Of a stretch of DNA of 64,000 bases, positions 16,790-25,063 are shown in pieces. The stretch is from SZUA-309 sp965215995 (GTDB taxonomy: Bacteria; Pseudomonadota; Gammaproteobacteria; Pseudomonadales; Azotimanducaceae), in assembly GCA_965215995.1 (NCBI GenBank), contig OZ244128.1:434001-498000 (forward strand), written 5' to 3'. The number at the start of each line of letters is the position of its first letter. Within the stretch, counting starts at the first letter, position 1. The position numbers and the translations under genes were made by a program. The notes below the pieces were generated by a model. The model worked only from the letters and a program-made list of their open reading frames with translations. It was not told the origin of the DNA and searched no databases.

Positions 16790-17260
16790 TCAGAAAACCA
16801 GCCGCGCCAGGCTTTCGGCGACCACGCAGGGCTTCTCGGAACCCTGCACCTCCACGACCACCTCATTCATGGTTTCGATCATCGAGCCTTTGATCTCCAC
16901 ACGCTTCAGCGTGCTGGTGGTGCGGATCTTCGCGCCCACAGGTACAGGCGATGGAAAGCGGATCTTGTCGAAACCGTAGTTGATGGTCAGCTTCTGTCCC
17001 GGCAGTTGCGGCAGGCTCTCCGCTGCGTCCGGCTTCGGCAGGAAGCTCATGATCGACAGCGTCAGCTGGCCATGTGCGATAGGCGCACCGAACGGACCTG
17101 CCTTGGCCCGCTCCGGGTCGATATGAATCCACTGGTGATCCATGGTCACGTCGGCAAAGTCGTTCACCCGATCCTGAGTGATCTCGAACCACTCAGACGG
17201 CGTATTGCTTTCGCCGATTCGGGCGGTGAGCGTCTCGTAGGCGTTTTCGATGTCAGACAT
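16790..17260 (-). CDS. MaoC-like (R)-enoyl-CoA hydratase
   Basis: A 156-residue hot-dog fold protein. The R-hydratase motif is clear: FADVTMDHQWIHIDPERAKAGPFGAPIAHGQLTLSI, with the catalytic Asp and His in D-x-x-x-x-H. It hydrates trans-2-enoyl-CoAs to (R)-3-hydroxyacyl-CoAs, feeding beta-oxidation or, for PhaJ-like members, PHA synthesis. It heads a minus-strand run (MaoC, acetyltransferase, metallohydrolase, rsgA, aminotransferase). A second, different MaoC gene lies at 23736. Confidence 0.92.
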   Translation of the reverse strand: MSDIENAYETLTARIGESNTPSEWFEITQDRVNDFADVTMDHQWIHIDPERAKAGPFGAPIAHGQLTLSIMSFLPKPDAAESLPQLPGQKLTINYGFDKIRFPSPVPVGAKIRTTSTLKRVEIKGSMIETMNEVVVEVQGSEKPCVVAESLARLVF

Positions 17261-17331
17261 GATCAGGTTCCCCGGAAGATTGAAGCGACATTATGCACAT
17301 CGTGTCTGGCTGTGCAGCACTAGTAAACGAC

Positions 17332-17451
17332 GCAGCGTGTGAGGCGAAATACGATTTCATGCACTCCCGCTCGGGCGCTCCGCGCTTCCCTCAGTTACCT
17401 TTGTTGCCTCGCTCTCACGTTTATAAAATCGTATTTCGCCTCACACGCTGC
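17332..17451. repeat. 26-bp perfect inverted repeat with 68-bp spacer
   Basis: The arms 17332-17357 and 17426-17451 are exact reverse complements (core GTGTGAGGCGAAATACGATT). They lie in the 227-base gap between the MaoC and NUDIX genes, both on the minus strand. A single transcript would form a 26-bp stem with a 68-base loop. There is no U-tract after the arm in either direction, so it is not a canonical terminator. I saw no second copy of the arm in this window. Possible readings: a miniature transposable element, a REP-like unit, or a processing hairpin. Confidence 0.85.
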
Positions 17452-17487
17452 TGCACTTTCAGGTGCTCACGCTAATCACGTTCGACG

Positions 17488-18261
17488 CTAATCCCGCGGC
17501 ACGGCCGGCCGGTATATCGGGAACTGGTCGAGCCCATGCACCCAGCGCAGGAGCTCTGCGTGACTCTCCTGCTCGGCGAGCATCTCCAGCTGCATACGGG
17601 TGACCCGCATGAGGTCGAACTCCTCGGCGTCATTTCGAGCCATGGCTTCCAATGGCGAGATCCAGATGCTGTCCACCGTCTCTTTGTCGTCGTGCACGCC
17701 CGTCTGTCCCGGTGGCGCTTCGGCGAGGAAGAACCGGGTATCGAATCTGCGTGGACGCCCGAGTGGGGTCACGAAACGGTTGACGAAGTGAATGTGGTCC
17801 ACGGCCAGCTTCAGATCTTCCCGCTCGCAGATCTGAAGGAGGCTGAGCGTGCCGTCGTGCAGAGGACCACGGTAGGCATGGAAGCGTTCCCGATTCTCCG
17901 CATCGTAGGAAAGCAGCTCTCCCCCTGCCGTGTAGGCGAGCAGCAAGCCCGCCTCCTCGAAGCTCTCACGGATCCCTGCCACCCAGTAGCCACGCCACTC
18001 CGCACCCAAGGCAACCTGCTGCGGCGCCTGGAAGTCGGAAGGTCCCTGGCGATGAACATCGTACTTATGCAGATGGTCATCCGCATCGACCTTGCCACCG
18101 GGAAAGACGTACATGCCACCGGCGAAAGCCGAACCTCGCGATCGGCGCAGCATGAAGACCTCGAATCCTCCACGGGCATCCGGTGCTTCACGGGCGATGA
18201 TGACCGTTGCGGCCGGGCGGATGGGTTGAACCGGTGTCTCGGGGGTTCGGGCTGGTGTCAT
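17488..18261 (-). CDS. NUDIX hydrolase
   Basis: A 257-residue NUDIX protein. The motif is split by an insertion: GGMYVFPGGKVDADDHLHKYD, then GIRESFEEAGLLLAY, i.e. G-x5-E replaced by a longer loop with R-E-x-x-E-E intact. This layout is found in NUDT19/RppH-distant coenzyme A diphosphatase-like proteins with long inserts. It probably hydrolyses a nucleotide-linked compound, perhaps an acyl-CoA, but the substrate is not shown. The ATG follows directly after the TGA of the upstream gene, the last step of a five-gene coupled chain. Confidence 0.9.
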   Translation of the reverse strand: MTPARTPETPVQPIRPAATVIIAREAPDARGGFEVFMLRRSRGSAFAGGMYVFPGGKVDADDHLHKYDVHRQGPSDFQAPQQVALGAEWRGYWVAGIRESFEEAGLLLAYTAGGELLSYDAENRERFHAYRGPLHDGTLSLLQICEREDLKLAVDHIHFVNRFVTPLGRPRRFDTRFFLAEAPPGQTGVHDDKETVDSIWISPLEAMARNDAEEFDLMRVTRMQLEMLAEQESHAELLRWVHGLDQFPIYRPAVPRD

Positions 18262-19029
18262 TCAGATTCCATATTCGTCATAGAAGGCCGCAACCGGCGC
18301 TTCGGCGATCATGGCCGGCAGAGGAAAACATTTCCATACCGCATCTGGATCCAGGTTTTCGATGTTGGCAAGGAAGGAATCCGCAAGCGGTTGACGGATC
18401 TGACCACGGTGATCGAGAAACTGGCCCCAGGACGATCCGCCGGTGAGCTTGAGCCCCGGGCCCTCGCGCACACGACGGGAGGCAACGTAAACCTCCGGGA
18501 ACAGTCGTCGATAGGCGTGCAGGTGATAAAGCCAGGACGTTCCCCGGATGGAGACAACCGTCGGGTGCTCTGCCTTCAGCCGGAAAAACAACCGAGCGAG
18601 CTCGGCTTGTCTCTGCTTCGCACGGTCCTTACGCAGAGGACCGCCGCTGGCATCCACATCAACCGGCGAGAAATGGATACGCACCATGCCGTCGGGGTTC
18701 GGGGGCTCCAACGAGAAGCAGCCTTCGTTCAGAGGATGATCGATCTGTGCAAAGGGGACGAACCGCTCTACCGCCAGCGCAACCGTCTTTGCGGCCATCT
18801 GATCAATAGTGTTGCAGCTCTCGAGCGCCAGCAGGTAGGCATGCCAGCGGGGACTCAACGGTTTCTTCCGTGCACTGCCCAGCCCACAGCGGCGATGGAT
18901 GTTGGTCTGCAAAGTGACCGCTTCCGAAAACGGGCAGCCAGTGGCCTCTGCCCACGCCTGCGCAAACTGCAGCTGCAGCGCGAACCAAGGTTCCAGCCGC
19001 TGGGCAGCCTCCTTATCGAGACGCTCCAT
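18262..19029 (-). CDS. conserved-looking protein of unknown function (255 aa)
   Basis: I do not recognise a family. The protein starts MERLDKEAAQRLEPWFALQLQFAQAWAEATG and is soluble, with HAYLLALESCNTIDQMA, HFSPVDVDASGGPLRKDRAKQRQAELARLFFRL and a C-terminal LKLTGGSSWGQFLDHRGQIRQPLADSFLANIENLDPDAVW segment. The His/Trp/Arg-rich pattern suggests an enzyme rather than a structural protein, but no catalytic motif can be named. Its ATG shares one base with the MFS stop (TGATG), and its own stop abuts the NUDIX start, so expression is coupled to both. Confidence 0.75.
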   Translation of the reverse strand: MERLDKEAAQRLEPWFALQLQFAQAWAEATGCPFSEAVTLQTNIHRRCGLGSARKKPLSPRWHAYLLALESCNTIDQMAAKTVALAVERFVPFAQIDHPLNEGCFSLEPPNPDGMVRIHFSPVDVDASGGPLRKDRAKQRQAELARLFFRLKAEHPTVVSIRGTSWLYHLHAYRRLFPEVYVASRRVREGPGLKLTGGSSWGQFLDHRGQIRQPLADSFLANIENLDPDAVWKCFPLPAMIAEAPVAAFYDEYGI

Positions 19030-20216
19030 CACCCCCGCCCCCTTGCACTGCCCGCCAGGGTCAGCAGCAGGGAAATCAGAACCGCACCAGCAGCGACCAC
19101 GAGCAGCGCGCTCGACCAGTCGAGGCGCACGGCCAATGCACCGACCAGCAGAAAAAGCGCCGTCGCCCACACCTCGAGACCAGCACCAGCCACCGAAGTA
19201 ATCGTCGCCCGGGCACTCACATCGATCTCATTCTGCAATCCGGTTTCCAGTAGCACCTGCACGGCACCCATGGCGACGAAGTAGAGGCTGAAGGTGATAA
19301 CAAGCCAGGCAACACCCAACAGAGTAGTGAGGACCAGCCCGGCACCCAGCAGAACGTGACTGCCGGTGCTGATCCAGCCGGCCCTGGTCAGCGGCACGTT
19401 GCCCAGCCTGTGCGCCAGCGCGCTGCCGAACGCCTGGCAACCCACCACCACGCCGTATATCAGCCCGATGGTGCCGAGCGACAGAGCCAGCTCTTCTTTC
19501 AGGAGCGGGCCGACATACTCATCGAGCACCCCTGAAAGTCCGGCGAATACGATGAACATCAACGCAATCAGCCGCAGCCGGGGCTGTCGTCGCAGGCTTG
19601 TCAGCGCTTCACGAAACGGCTGCTCAGGTTCGTCTTCATCAGTGGGCCGGGCGTGGCTTCGAGCTGGCTCGCGAATGAAGCAGACCACGAGCAGACCTGA
19701 AAGAAACGGCGCTGTCGCCGAGAGCAGCAGGACCGCCTCAAAACCGTTTTCTGCCAGATACCCCCCGATCGCCATCGCCACCAACACGGCAACGCTGGAG
19801 GCCGCCCTGCCTCGCCCATAGATACGCGCGAAGGCAGCAGTACGATCCTGCTCAGCCAGCACATCGTAGAGCAGCGACTGCTGGGTGCCGCTATGAATGG
19901 CGCTGCCGAGACTCCAGAGCACAAAGCCGAGGGCGAAGCCGCTGAAAGTCGGCCACAGCCACCAGGTGAGAAATCCCGCGGCACCAGCCAGCGAACCAGC
20001 GAAGATGTAAAGGCGTCGGTCGATCTTGTCCGCCACTACGCCGGAGGGGATTTCAAAGGTAAACGCCGCCACGGCCCAGATCACGAACAGCACGGAGAGC
20101 TCAAATTCGTTCACGCCTTCCGCGAGCATCATGATCGCATAGACGGGGTAGATGAGGATCAGATCGTCTATGAACGACTGAGCCAGCCAGACCGGCTCGA
20201 TATGCCGGTTCTTCAC
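19029..20216 (-). CDS. major facilitator superfamily transporter
   Basis: A 395-residue protein with about 12 membrane helices. It has YAIMMLAEGVNEFELSVLFVIWAVAAFTFEIPSGVVADKIDRR (helix 2-3 loop with the D-R/K-x-x-R pattern of MFS motif A). The family includes drug and metabolite exporters; the substrate is unknown. Start is GTG at 20216, overlapping the DUF1684 stop by four bases (GTGA), and the end overlaps the next gene by one base. Confidence 0.88.
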   Translation of the reverse strand: MKNRHIEPVWLAQSFIDDLILIYPVYAIMMLAEGVNEFELSVLFVIWAVAAFTFEIPSGVVADKIDRRLYIFAGSLAGAAGFLTWWLWPTFSGFALGFVLWSLGSAIHSGTQQSLLYDVLAEQDRTAAFARIYGRGRAASSVAVLVAMAIGGYLAENGFEAVLLLSATAPFLSGLLVVCFIREPARSHARPTDEDEPEQPFREALTSLRRQPRLRLIALMFIVFAGLSGVLDEYVGPLLKEELALSLGTIGLIYGVVVGCQAFGSALAHRLGNVPLTRAGWISTGSHVLLGAGLVLTTLLGVAWLVITFSLYFVAMGAVQVLLETGLQNEIDVSARATITSVAGAGLEVWATALFLLVGALAVRLDWSSALLVVAAGAVLISLLLTLAGSARGRG

Positions 20217-20926
20217 GAGCTGGTCGATGAAACGGTCGGCGTACCGGGGTAGCGCTTCTCGCCTGCCCGGATCGGCACTGTCAGCTGGTTCTCCGGTGGC
20301 GGGATGGGACAGGCGTAGGTTGGATCGTAGGCGCAGAGCGGATTCATGGCCCGATTGAAGTCGAGCACCGGCGCGTCGGGCAGCGGCAACGACAGCTCAA
20401 GGTAACGCCCACCGGCATAGGTTTCCTCGCCGTTGGTCGCGTCACGGAACGGCACCAGCAGGAGGTTGCCCATACCGCCTTCTTCTCGACGAAATGCCTT
20501 CAGTCGCAGCGACCGATCACCGAGCGTTGCGCTCAGCGTGCCGTAGTGAGAGTAACGAAGGGTCCGGCGATCATAGGTCGGCATGGCGAACACGCTGGGA
20601 TCACCTGCCCGCTCGAAGACCGTGGTCAGCGCGAGCTCCGGAGCCGGCTCGAAGTACTTAAGCCCTCTGAAGGACCGACGATCTGCTTCGGACAGCGGTG
20701 AGAGAATGCGATCGCGGAATCGGAAATCCACGTTGTCCCGGTAGCGCTTAAGTCGAGCGACGAAGTCAGGCTCAAAGCCTGGTGCCGCCCGAACCTCACC
20801 GCCGCCTACCGATCCTGGACCCTCCGCCAGTGGCTCTTTCGTCGGCAGCAGGGAGGCAAAGAGCAGCAAACACAGCGAGCAGGCGCTGGCTAATGCGTGC
20901 CTATGAAGTTTAAAGCGTCCAGCCAT
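20213..20926 (-). CDS. DUF1684 domain protein, exported
   Basis: A 237-residue protein. A basic and then hydrophobic N-terminus (MAGRFKLHRHALASACSLCLLLFASLL) looks like a signal peptide. The DUF1684 body follows: RYRDNVDFRFRDRILSPLSEADRRSFRGLKYFEPAPELAL, then FRDATNGEETYAGGRYLELSLPLPD and FNRAMNPLCAYDPTYACPIPPPENQLTVPIRAGEKRY, the Cys/Pro-rich core of the family. The biochemical role of DUF1684 is not known. It overlaps the VOC gene by 17 bases and the MFS gene by four. Confidence 0.88.
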   Translation of the reverse strand: MAGRFKLHRHALASACSLCLLLFASLLPTKEPLAEGPGSVGGGEVRAAPGFEPDFVARLKRYRDNVDFRFRDRILSPLSEADRRSFRGLKYFEPAPELALTTVFERAGDPSVFAMPTYDRRTLRYSHYGTLSATLGDRSLRLKAFRREEGGMGNLLLVPFRDATNGEETYAGGRYLELSLPLPDAPVLDFNRAMNPLCAYDPTYACPIPPPENQLTVPIRAGEKRYPGTPTVSSTSS

Positions 20927-21563
20927 CCGTGCCGGGTGCCTTGTTGAGGCGAACTTCGCCGTGCGCCGTATCGATCACCGCTGTGAGGTCTTCGGACTCT
21001 CCCTGCTCCGCGGTCAGCGCGATACCCAACCCGGCAAACACCTCATTCAGTGCTGCCGCATCCGGGGTCCGGATCGCAAGCTCCCGGTACTGGCCGGCGG
21101 TCGGGTTCGTCGTCGCCGGGTGGGGCGTCTCCAGCCAGTCGATGAAAAACGGTACTAACCCTGGAAACCGATGCCCGCCCAGAAACAGCAACTCCCACTT
21201 GAGAAGATCGCCGTCCGGCGTCCGCCGCTCGGTGGCAATGGGTCCGCGTGCGGTGATCTCGAGCCCAGCCGCCCGCTCGGCCAGGGCGGTCAGTCCAGGG
21301 GCAGCGGCAGCCCAGGTGATCAGCCCGCAGCCGTCGAGACTCGCAATCCGCTCACCGAAAGTACCCGCGAGATCCTGATTCGGATCCGGGGCAATGATCT
21401 CCAGATATACGCGATCACCCAGAGAAAGCAGCGCGTTCCGCGTGCCGCCGCCGGGATGCACCCCACCGGGGGCTGCCGCCACGCCAAACAGCCGCTCCGC
21501 TTCCGCCATACCTTCTTCCAGGGTTGGCGCACCCCACATCAGATGATCCAGTTCGATGGCCAC
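20910..21563 (-). CDS. VOC-superfamily glyoxalase-like protein
   Basis: A 217-residue protein of the Glyoxalase_3 type: MAIELDHLMWGAPTLEEGMAEAERLFGVAAAPGGVHPGGGTRNALLSLGDRVYLEIIAPDPNQ, with metal-ligand candidates His7 and Glu in YLEII. The C-terminal half repeats the beta-alpha-beta unit (TAGQYRELAIRTPDAAALNEVFAGLG). Function within the family is unknown. Start is GTG at 21563. It heads a five-gene chain VOC-DUF1684-MFS-unknown-NUDIX with overlapping or abutting ends, and is divergent from the DUF4212 gene. Confidence 0.87.
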   Translation of the reverse strand: MAIELDHLMWGAPTLEEGMAEAERLFGVAAAPGGVHPGGGTRNALLSLGDRVYLEIIAPDPNQDLAGTFGERIASLDGCGLITWAAAAPGLTALAERAAGLEITARGPIATERRTPDGDLLKWELLFLGGHRFPGLVPFFIDWLETPHPATTNPTAGQYRELAIRTPDAAALNEVFAGLGIALTAEQGESEDLTAVIDTAHGEVRLNKAPGTDGWTL

Positions 21564-21632
21564 TTGCCTGCCCCTGTTTCTTCGACGGTCACAATGTATA
21601 TTGGCCCCAGTTCAAGGGGAAGCGGAGACATC

Positions 21633-21941
21633 GTGTCGAGCGAAGACAAGGCGCCGTCTGGTGGCGGGAACGATGAGTCACCCGTGCGCGATAAGAACCA
21701 GGCCTATTGGCGCGCCAATCTGAAGCTGGGTGCTGTGCTCCTCAGTATCTGGTTCATCGTTTCCTTCGGCTTCGGCATCCTGCTGGTGGAGCCGCTGAAC
21801 CAGATCCCCTTCTTCGGATTCAAGCTCGGTTTCTGGTGGGCACAGCAAGGCGCCATCTACGTGTTCATCGTCCTGATCTTCGTCTACGCCTGGGCGATGA
21901 AACGGCTTGATCGCAAGTACGACGTGCACGACGACGACTGA
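21633..21941 (+). CDS. DUF4212 small subunit of a sodium:solute symporter
   Basis: A 102-residue protein: a polar N-terminus, then RDKNQAYWRANLKLGAVLLSIWFIVSFGFGILLVEPLNQIPFFGFKLGFWWAQQGAIYVFIVLIFVYAWAMKRLDRKYDV, i.e. two membrane helices. DUF4212 proteins are encoded directly before VC_2705-type SSS transporters, as here with a five-base gap. I chose the GTG at 21633 (GGAG upstream). An in-frame ATG at 21594 gives a less usual N-terminus. Confidence 0.88.
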   Translation: MSSEDKAPSGGGNDESPVRDKNQAYWRANLKLGAVLLSIWFIVSFGFGILLVEPLNQIPFFGFKLGFWWAQQGAIYVFIVLIFVYAWAMKRLDRKYDVHDDD

Positions 21942-21946
21942 TCGGT

Positions 21947-23716
21947 ATGGATGTAAAGGTCTTAACTTACCTGTTCGTCGGGCTCTCCTTCGCCCTCTAC
22001 ATCGGCATCGCCATCTGGTCCCGGGCGGCCTCGACAAAGGAGTTTTACGTGGCCGGTGGCCACGTGCACCCGATCGCCAACGGGATGGCCACCGCCGCGG
22101 ACTGGATGAGTGCCGCGTCCTTCATTTCCATGGCCGGCATCATTGCCTTCATGGGCTACGACGGCACCGTCTATCTGATGGGCTGGACCGGTGGCTACGT
22201 GGTGCTCGCCCTGCTGCTTGCCCCTTACCTGCGGAAATTCGGCGAGTTCACCGTGCCGGACTTCATCGGCAGCCGATACTACGGCAACGCGGCCCGGGTG
22301 GTCGCCGTGATCTGCCTGATCGTCGTCTCCTTCACCTACGTCGCCGGTCAGATGCGTGGCGTCGGCATCGTCTTTTCCCAGTTTCTGGACGTGGACATCA
22401 CCCTCGGCGTGATCATCGGTATGGCCGTGGTTTTTATGTACGCCGTGCTCGGCGGCATGAAGGGCATCACCTATACCCAGGTGGCTCAGTACTGTGTGCT
22501 GATCTTCGCCTACCTGGTGCCGGCCATATTCATTTCCATTCTGATCACCGGCGTGCCCATACCGCAGCTTGGCCTTGGTGCCAACGCAGTTGGCGAGTCC
22601 ATTCCCGTTCTCGAGAAGCTGGACAACACCCTGGTGGAACTCGGCTTCGGACCCTATACCGAGGGGGCGAAGAGCACCATAGACGTCTTCGCCATCACCA
22701 TGGCCCTGATGATCGGCACAGCAGGCCTACCGCACGTGATCGTGCGTTTCTTCACCGTGCCCAAGGTATCGGATGCGAGGAAATCCGCTGGCTACGCACT
22801 GCTGTTCATCGCCCTGCTTTACACAACCGCGCCGGCAGTCGGTGCCTTCGCCCGGCTCAACTTCATCGACACGGTCCACGACCACGCCTATTCGGAAACC
22901 GCGCCCTGGTTCAAGAGCTGGGAGAACATCGGCCTGATCGGCTGGCTGGATAAGAACGGCGACGGAGAAATCCAGTATGGTCCCGGCGCGCCATTCACCG
23001 GCGCGCCCACGTTCAAAGCACAACGCGGCCCGCAAGGCGAGCGGCTGGTGGCGAACGCGCCTACCGAGACCAGCAACGAGGTATACGTGGACCGGGACAT
23101 CATGGTGCTTGCCAACCCAGAAATCGCGGCGCTGCCGCCATGGGTGATCGCCCTGGTCGCAGCCGGCGGTTTGGCGGCAGCATTGTCGACGGCAGCCGGC
23201 CTGCTGCTGGTGATCTCCACCTCCGTATCTCACGACCTGATCAAAAAGACCCTGGCTCGAGGCATCAGCGACCGACAGGAACTCCTCTACGCTCGAATCG
23301 CGGCGGCACTGGCGATCGCCGTGGCCGGTTACCTCGGCATCAATCCCCCAGGTTTCGTTGCTCAGGTGGTGGCGTTTGCCTTCGGGCTGGCCGCCGCATC
23401 GCTGTTCCCAGCCATACTCATGGGAATCTTCTCGTTGAGGATGAACCGGGAAGGTGCAGTGGCAGGGATGCTGGCCGGACTTATCTTCACCTTTGCCTAT
23501 ATCGTCTACTTCAAGTTCGTCTCGCCGGATCTGAACAATGCCGAGCACTGGTGGTTCGGCATCTCGCCGGAAGGCATTGGTGCCCTGGGTGCGGTCCTCA
23601 ACTTCGCGACTGCCGCCCTGGTTGCCCGGTTCACCGCACCGGTACCCGGCGAGGTCCAGGCGCTCGTGCACCGGATTCGGGTGCCTCGCGGCGTCGAGAC
23701 GCCCCACACTCACTGA
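21947..23716 (+). CDS. sodium:solute symporter, VC_2705-like
   Basis: A 589-residue SSS-family permease. MDVKVLTYLFVGLSFALYIGIAIWSRAASTKEFYVAGGHVHPIANGMATAADWMSAASFISMAGIIAFMGYDG is the family's N-terminal core, and AALSTAAGLLLVISTSVSHDL is a conserved inner helix. A soluble insert (DKNGDGEIQYGPGAPFTGAPT) has an EF-hand-like DKNGDGEIQ loop, common in the VC_2705 subfamily. Relatives are annotated as monocarboxylate/acetate carriers; the substrate is not certain. Paired with the DUF4212 protein. Confidence 0.93.
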   Translation: MDVKVLTYLFVGLSFALYIGIAIWSRAASTKEFYVAGGHVHPIANGMATAADWMSAASFISMAGIIAFMGYDGTVYLMGWTGGYVVLALLLAPYLRKFGEFTVPDFIGSRYYGNAARVVAVICLIVVSFTYVAGQMRGVGIVFSQFLDVDITLGVIIGMAVVFMYAVLGGMKGITYTQVAQYCVLIFAYLVPAIFISILITGVPIPQLGLGANAVGESIPVLEKLDNTLVELGFGPYTEGAKSTIDVFAITMALMIGTAGLPHVIVRFFTVPKVSDARKSAGYALLFIALLYTTAPAVGAFARLNFIDTVHDHAYSETAPWFKSWENIGLIGWLDKNGDGEIQYGPGAPFTGAPTFKAQRGPQGERLVANAPTETSNEVYVDRDIMVLANPEIAALPPWVIALVAAGGLAAALSTAAGLLLVISTSVSHDLIKKTLARGISDRQELLYARIAAALAIAVAGYLGINPPGFVAQVVAFAFGLAAASLFPAILMGIFSLRMNREGAVAGMLAGLIFTFAYIVYFKFVSPDLNNAEHWWFGISPEGIGALGAVLNFATAALVARFTAPVPGEVQALVHRIRVPRGVETPHTH

Positions 23717-23735
23717 TCCTGTCGAGGAGAAACGC

Positions 23736-24209
23736 TTGAGCAAAGTCACTGACATCATCGCCGACGTTCACCACCTGTTCGGACACGAAGTAGGTTTGTC
23801 CGACTGGATCCTCATCGATCAGCGGAAGATCGATGCTCACGCCGGATCCACCAACGACGACAGCTGGATGCACACAGACCCGGCCCGGACGGCTGAGGAA
23901 TCGCCGTTCGGCAAGCCCATCGCTCAGTCCTTTCTGGTGTTGTCCTGTCTCACGGACATGGTTGCGGCAGTCGAGATACCGATCCCCGGCATCGTCTATC
24001 GGCAGAACTACGGGTTTGATCGAGTACGTATCGTTCAGCCGGTGCTCGTCGGCAGTCGCATTCGCGGCCGCTTCGAATTGAACCGAATCGAACCCAAGGG
24101 ACCGCACGGCATGCTCGTGCACTTGGATGTCTCCATCGAGATCGAGGATGACGACATCGCTCCGGCCGTCGTCGCGGAGTGGCTGGCCTACGTTCGGGTG
24201 GCAGACTGA
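23736..24209 (+). CDS. MaoC-like hydratase
   Basis: A 157-residue hot-dog fold protein. The hydratase motif is IDAHAGSTNDDSWMHTDPARTAEESPFGKPIAQSFLVLSCL, with D-x-x-x-x-H, but with Gln in place of the usual His-Gly after PI(A). Start is TTG at 23736 with GAGGAG six bases upstream. It follows the symporter after 19 bases, so co-transcription is likely. It differs from the MaoC protein at 16790 (about 40% alike by eye) and is not a recent duplicate. Confidence 0.9.
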   Translation: MSKVTDIIADVHHLFGHEVGLSDWILIDQRKIDAHAGSTNDDSWMHTDPARTAEESPFGKPIAQSFLVLSCLTDMVAAVEIPIPGIVYRQNYGFDRVRIVQPVLVGSRIRGRFELNRIEPKGPHGMLVHLDVSIEIEDDDIAPAVVAEWLAYVRVAD

Positions 24210-24228
24210 GCTTCCGTCTGGCGCCCTG

Positions 24229-25032
24229 TCACTCGCGCGGTTTGAAGAGGTGCGCGTGAATCCGGTGCAGCACCCCGAACTCGTTCGGCGCCCGCTTCTT
24301 CAACATCGCCTCATGCGCCCGATCGAACGCTGCCACTTCGTCCTCCGTAAGCGTTGCTGCAATACCCCGCAGCGCCCGCATCCGGCCTCGCCACGATTCA
24401 CGGGTAAAGGGTATGGCTTCGTCGTAAACAAAGAGACCCACAAGATCGAAAGCCTCACGAGACCAGGAGGGCTCCGCCGGCAGCACGCCATCCCAGTCCG
24501 CTCCTGACCAGTCTGGATTGTGCTCGAGAACGAGCGCTTCCGACGCAGCCACCAGCGGATCCTGTCTCGGTAGAAAGCTAAAATGAGAAACCAGCAGCAG
24601 ACCTTCAGGTCTGAGCACACGCAGCACTTCGGGAATCGTCTGCTTCAGATCGAAGTACATCCAGCACTGGTTGGCCGTAACCACATCGAACGACGAAGAT
24701 CTGAAGGGCAGTGACTCCGCCCCGCCCTGTCTGAACTCGATGTCGAGGCCATCGCGGCTGGCAGCAGCCTGAGCCACCGAAAGCTGGTCCGCTGAAATAT
24801 CAAGGCCACTCACAACCGCACCTGCTTCGGCGAAGCGTCGCGCAAGCAGACCGGTGCCGGTACCCAGGTCCAGAATCCGTTGACCCGACCGCCCCACGGC
24901 AAAGGCCCGGAGGCGCTCGTAGAAACTCTCCGGCGGTCCAGGCCGGAACCGGTCATAGTCCACGGAAGTACGCCCCCAGTCGAAACGGCGACCGGCATCC
25001 ACATGTTCGAAGGACTGATCAGACATGGGCAT
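24229..25032 (-). CDS. class I SAM-dependent methyltransferase
   Basis: About 267 residues. Motif I is ILDLGTGTGLLARRFAEAGAVVSGLDIS, followed by QGGAESLPFRSSSFDVVTANQCWMYFD and VLRPEGLLLVSHFSF, as in UbiE/Methyltransf_11 proteins. The substrate is unknown. Start uncertain: ATG at 25032 or 25026, neither with a clear ribosome binding site. Convergent with the MaoC gene and divergent from the phosphotransferase-like gene. Confidence 0.88.
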   Translation of the reverse strand: MPMSDQSFEHVDAGRRFDWGRTSVDYDRFRPGPPESFYERLRAFAVGRSGQRILDLGTGTGLLARRFAEAGAVVSGLDISADQLSVAQAAASRDGLDIEFRQGGAESLPFRSSSFDVVTANQCWMYFDLKQTIPEVLRVLRPEGLLLVSHFSFLPRQDPLVAASEALVLEHNPDWSGADWDGVLPAEPSWSREAFDLVGLFVYDEAIPFTRESWRGRMRALRGIAATLTEDEVAAFDRAHEAMLKKRAPNEFGVLHRIHAHLFKPRE

Positions 25033-25063
25033 ACTGCGAGCTTGATGGGAGAACGAGCCTACC

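Noticed and set aside
17536..19284. A 582-codon plus-strand open frame
   Set aside because: It covers the NUDIX and unknown genes antisense and shows no family motif.
21171..21632. Upstream extension of the DUF4212 frame
   Set aside because: It runs antisense through the VOC gene; the DUF4212 part begins after the GTG at 21633.
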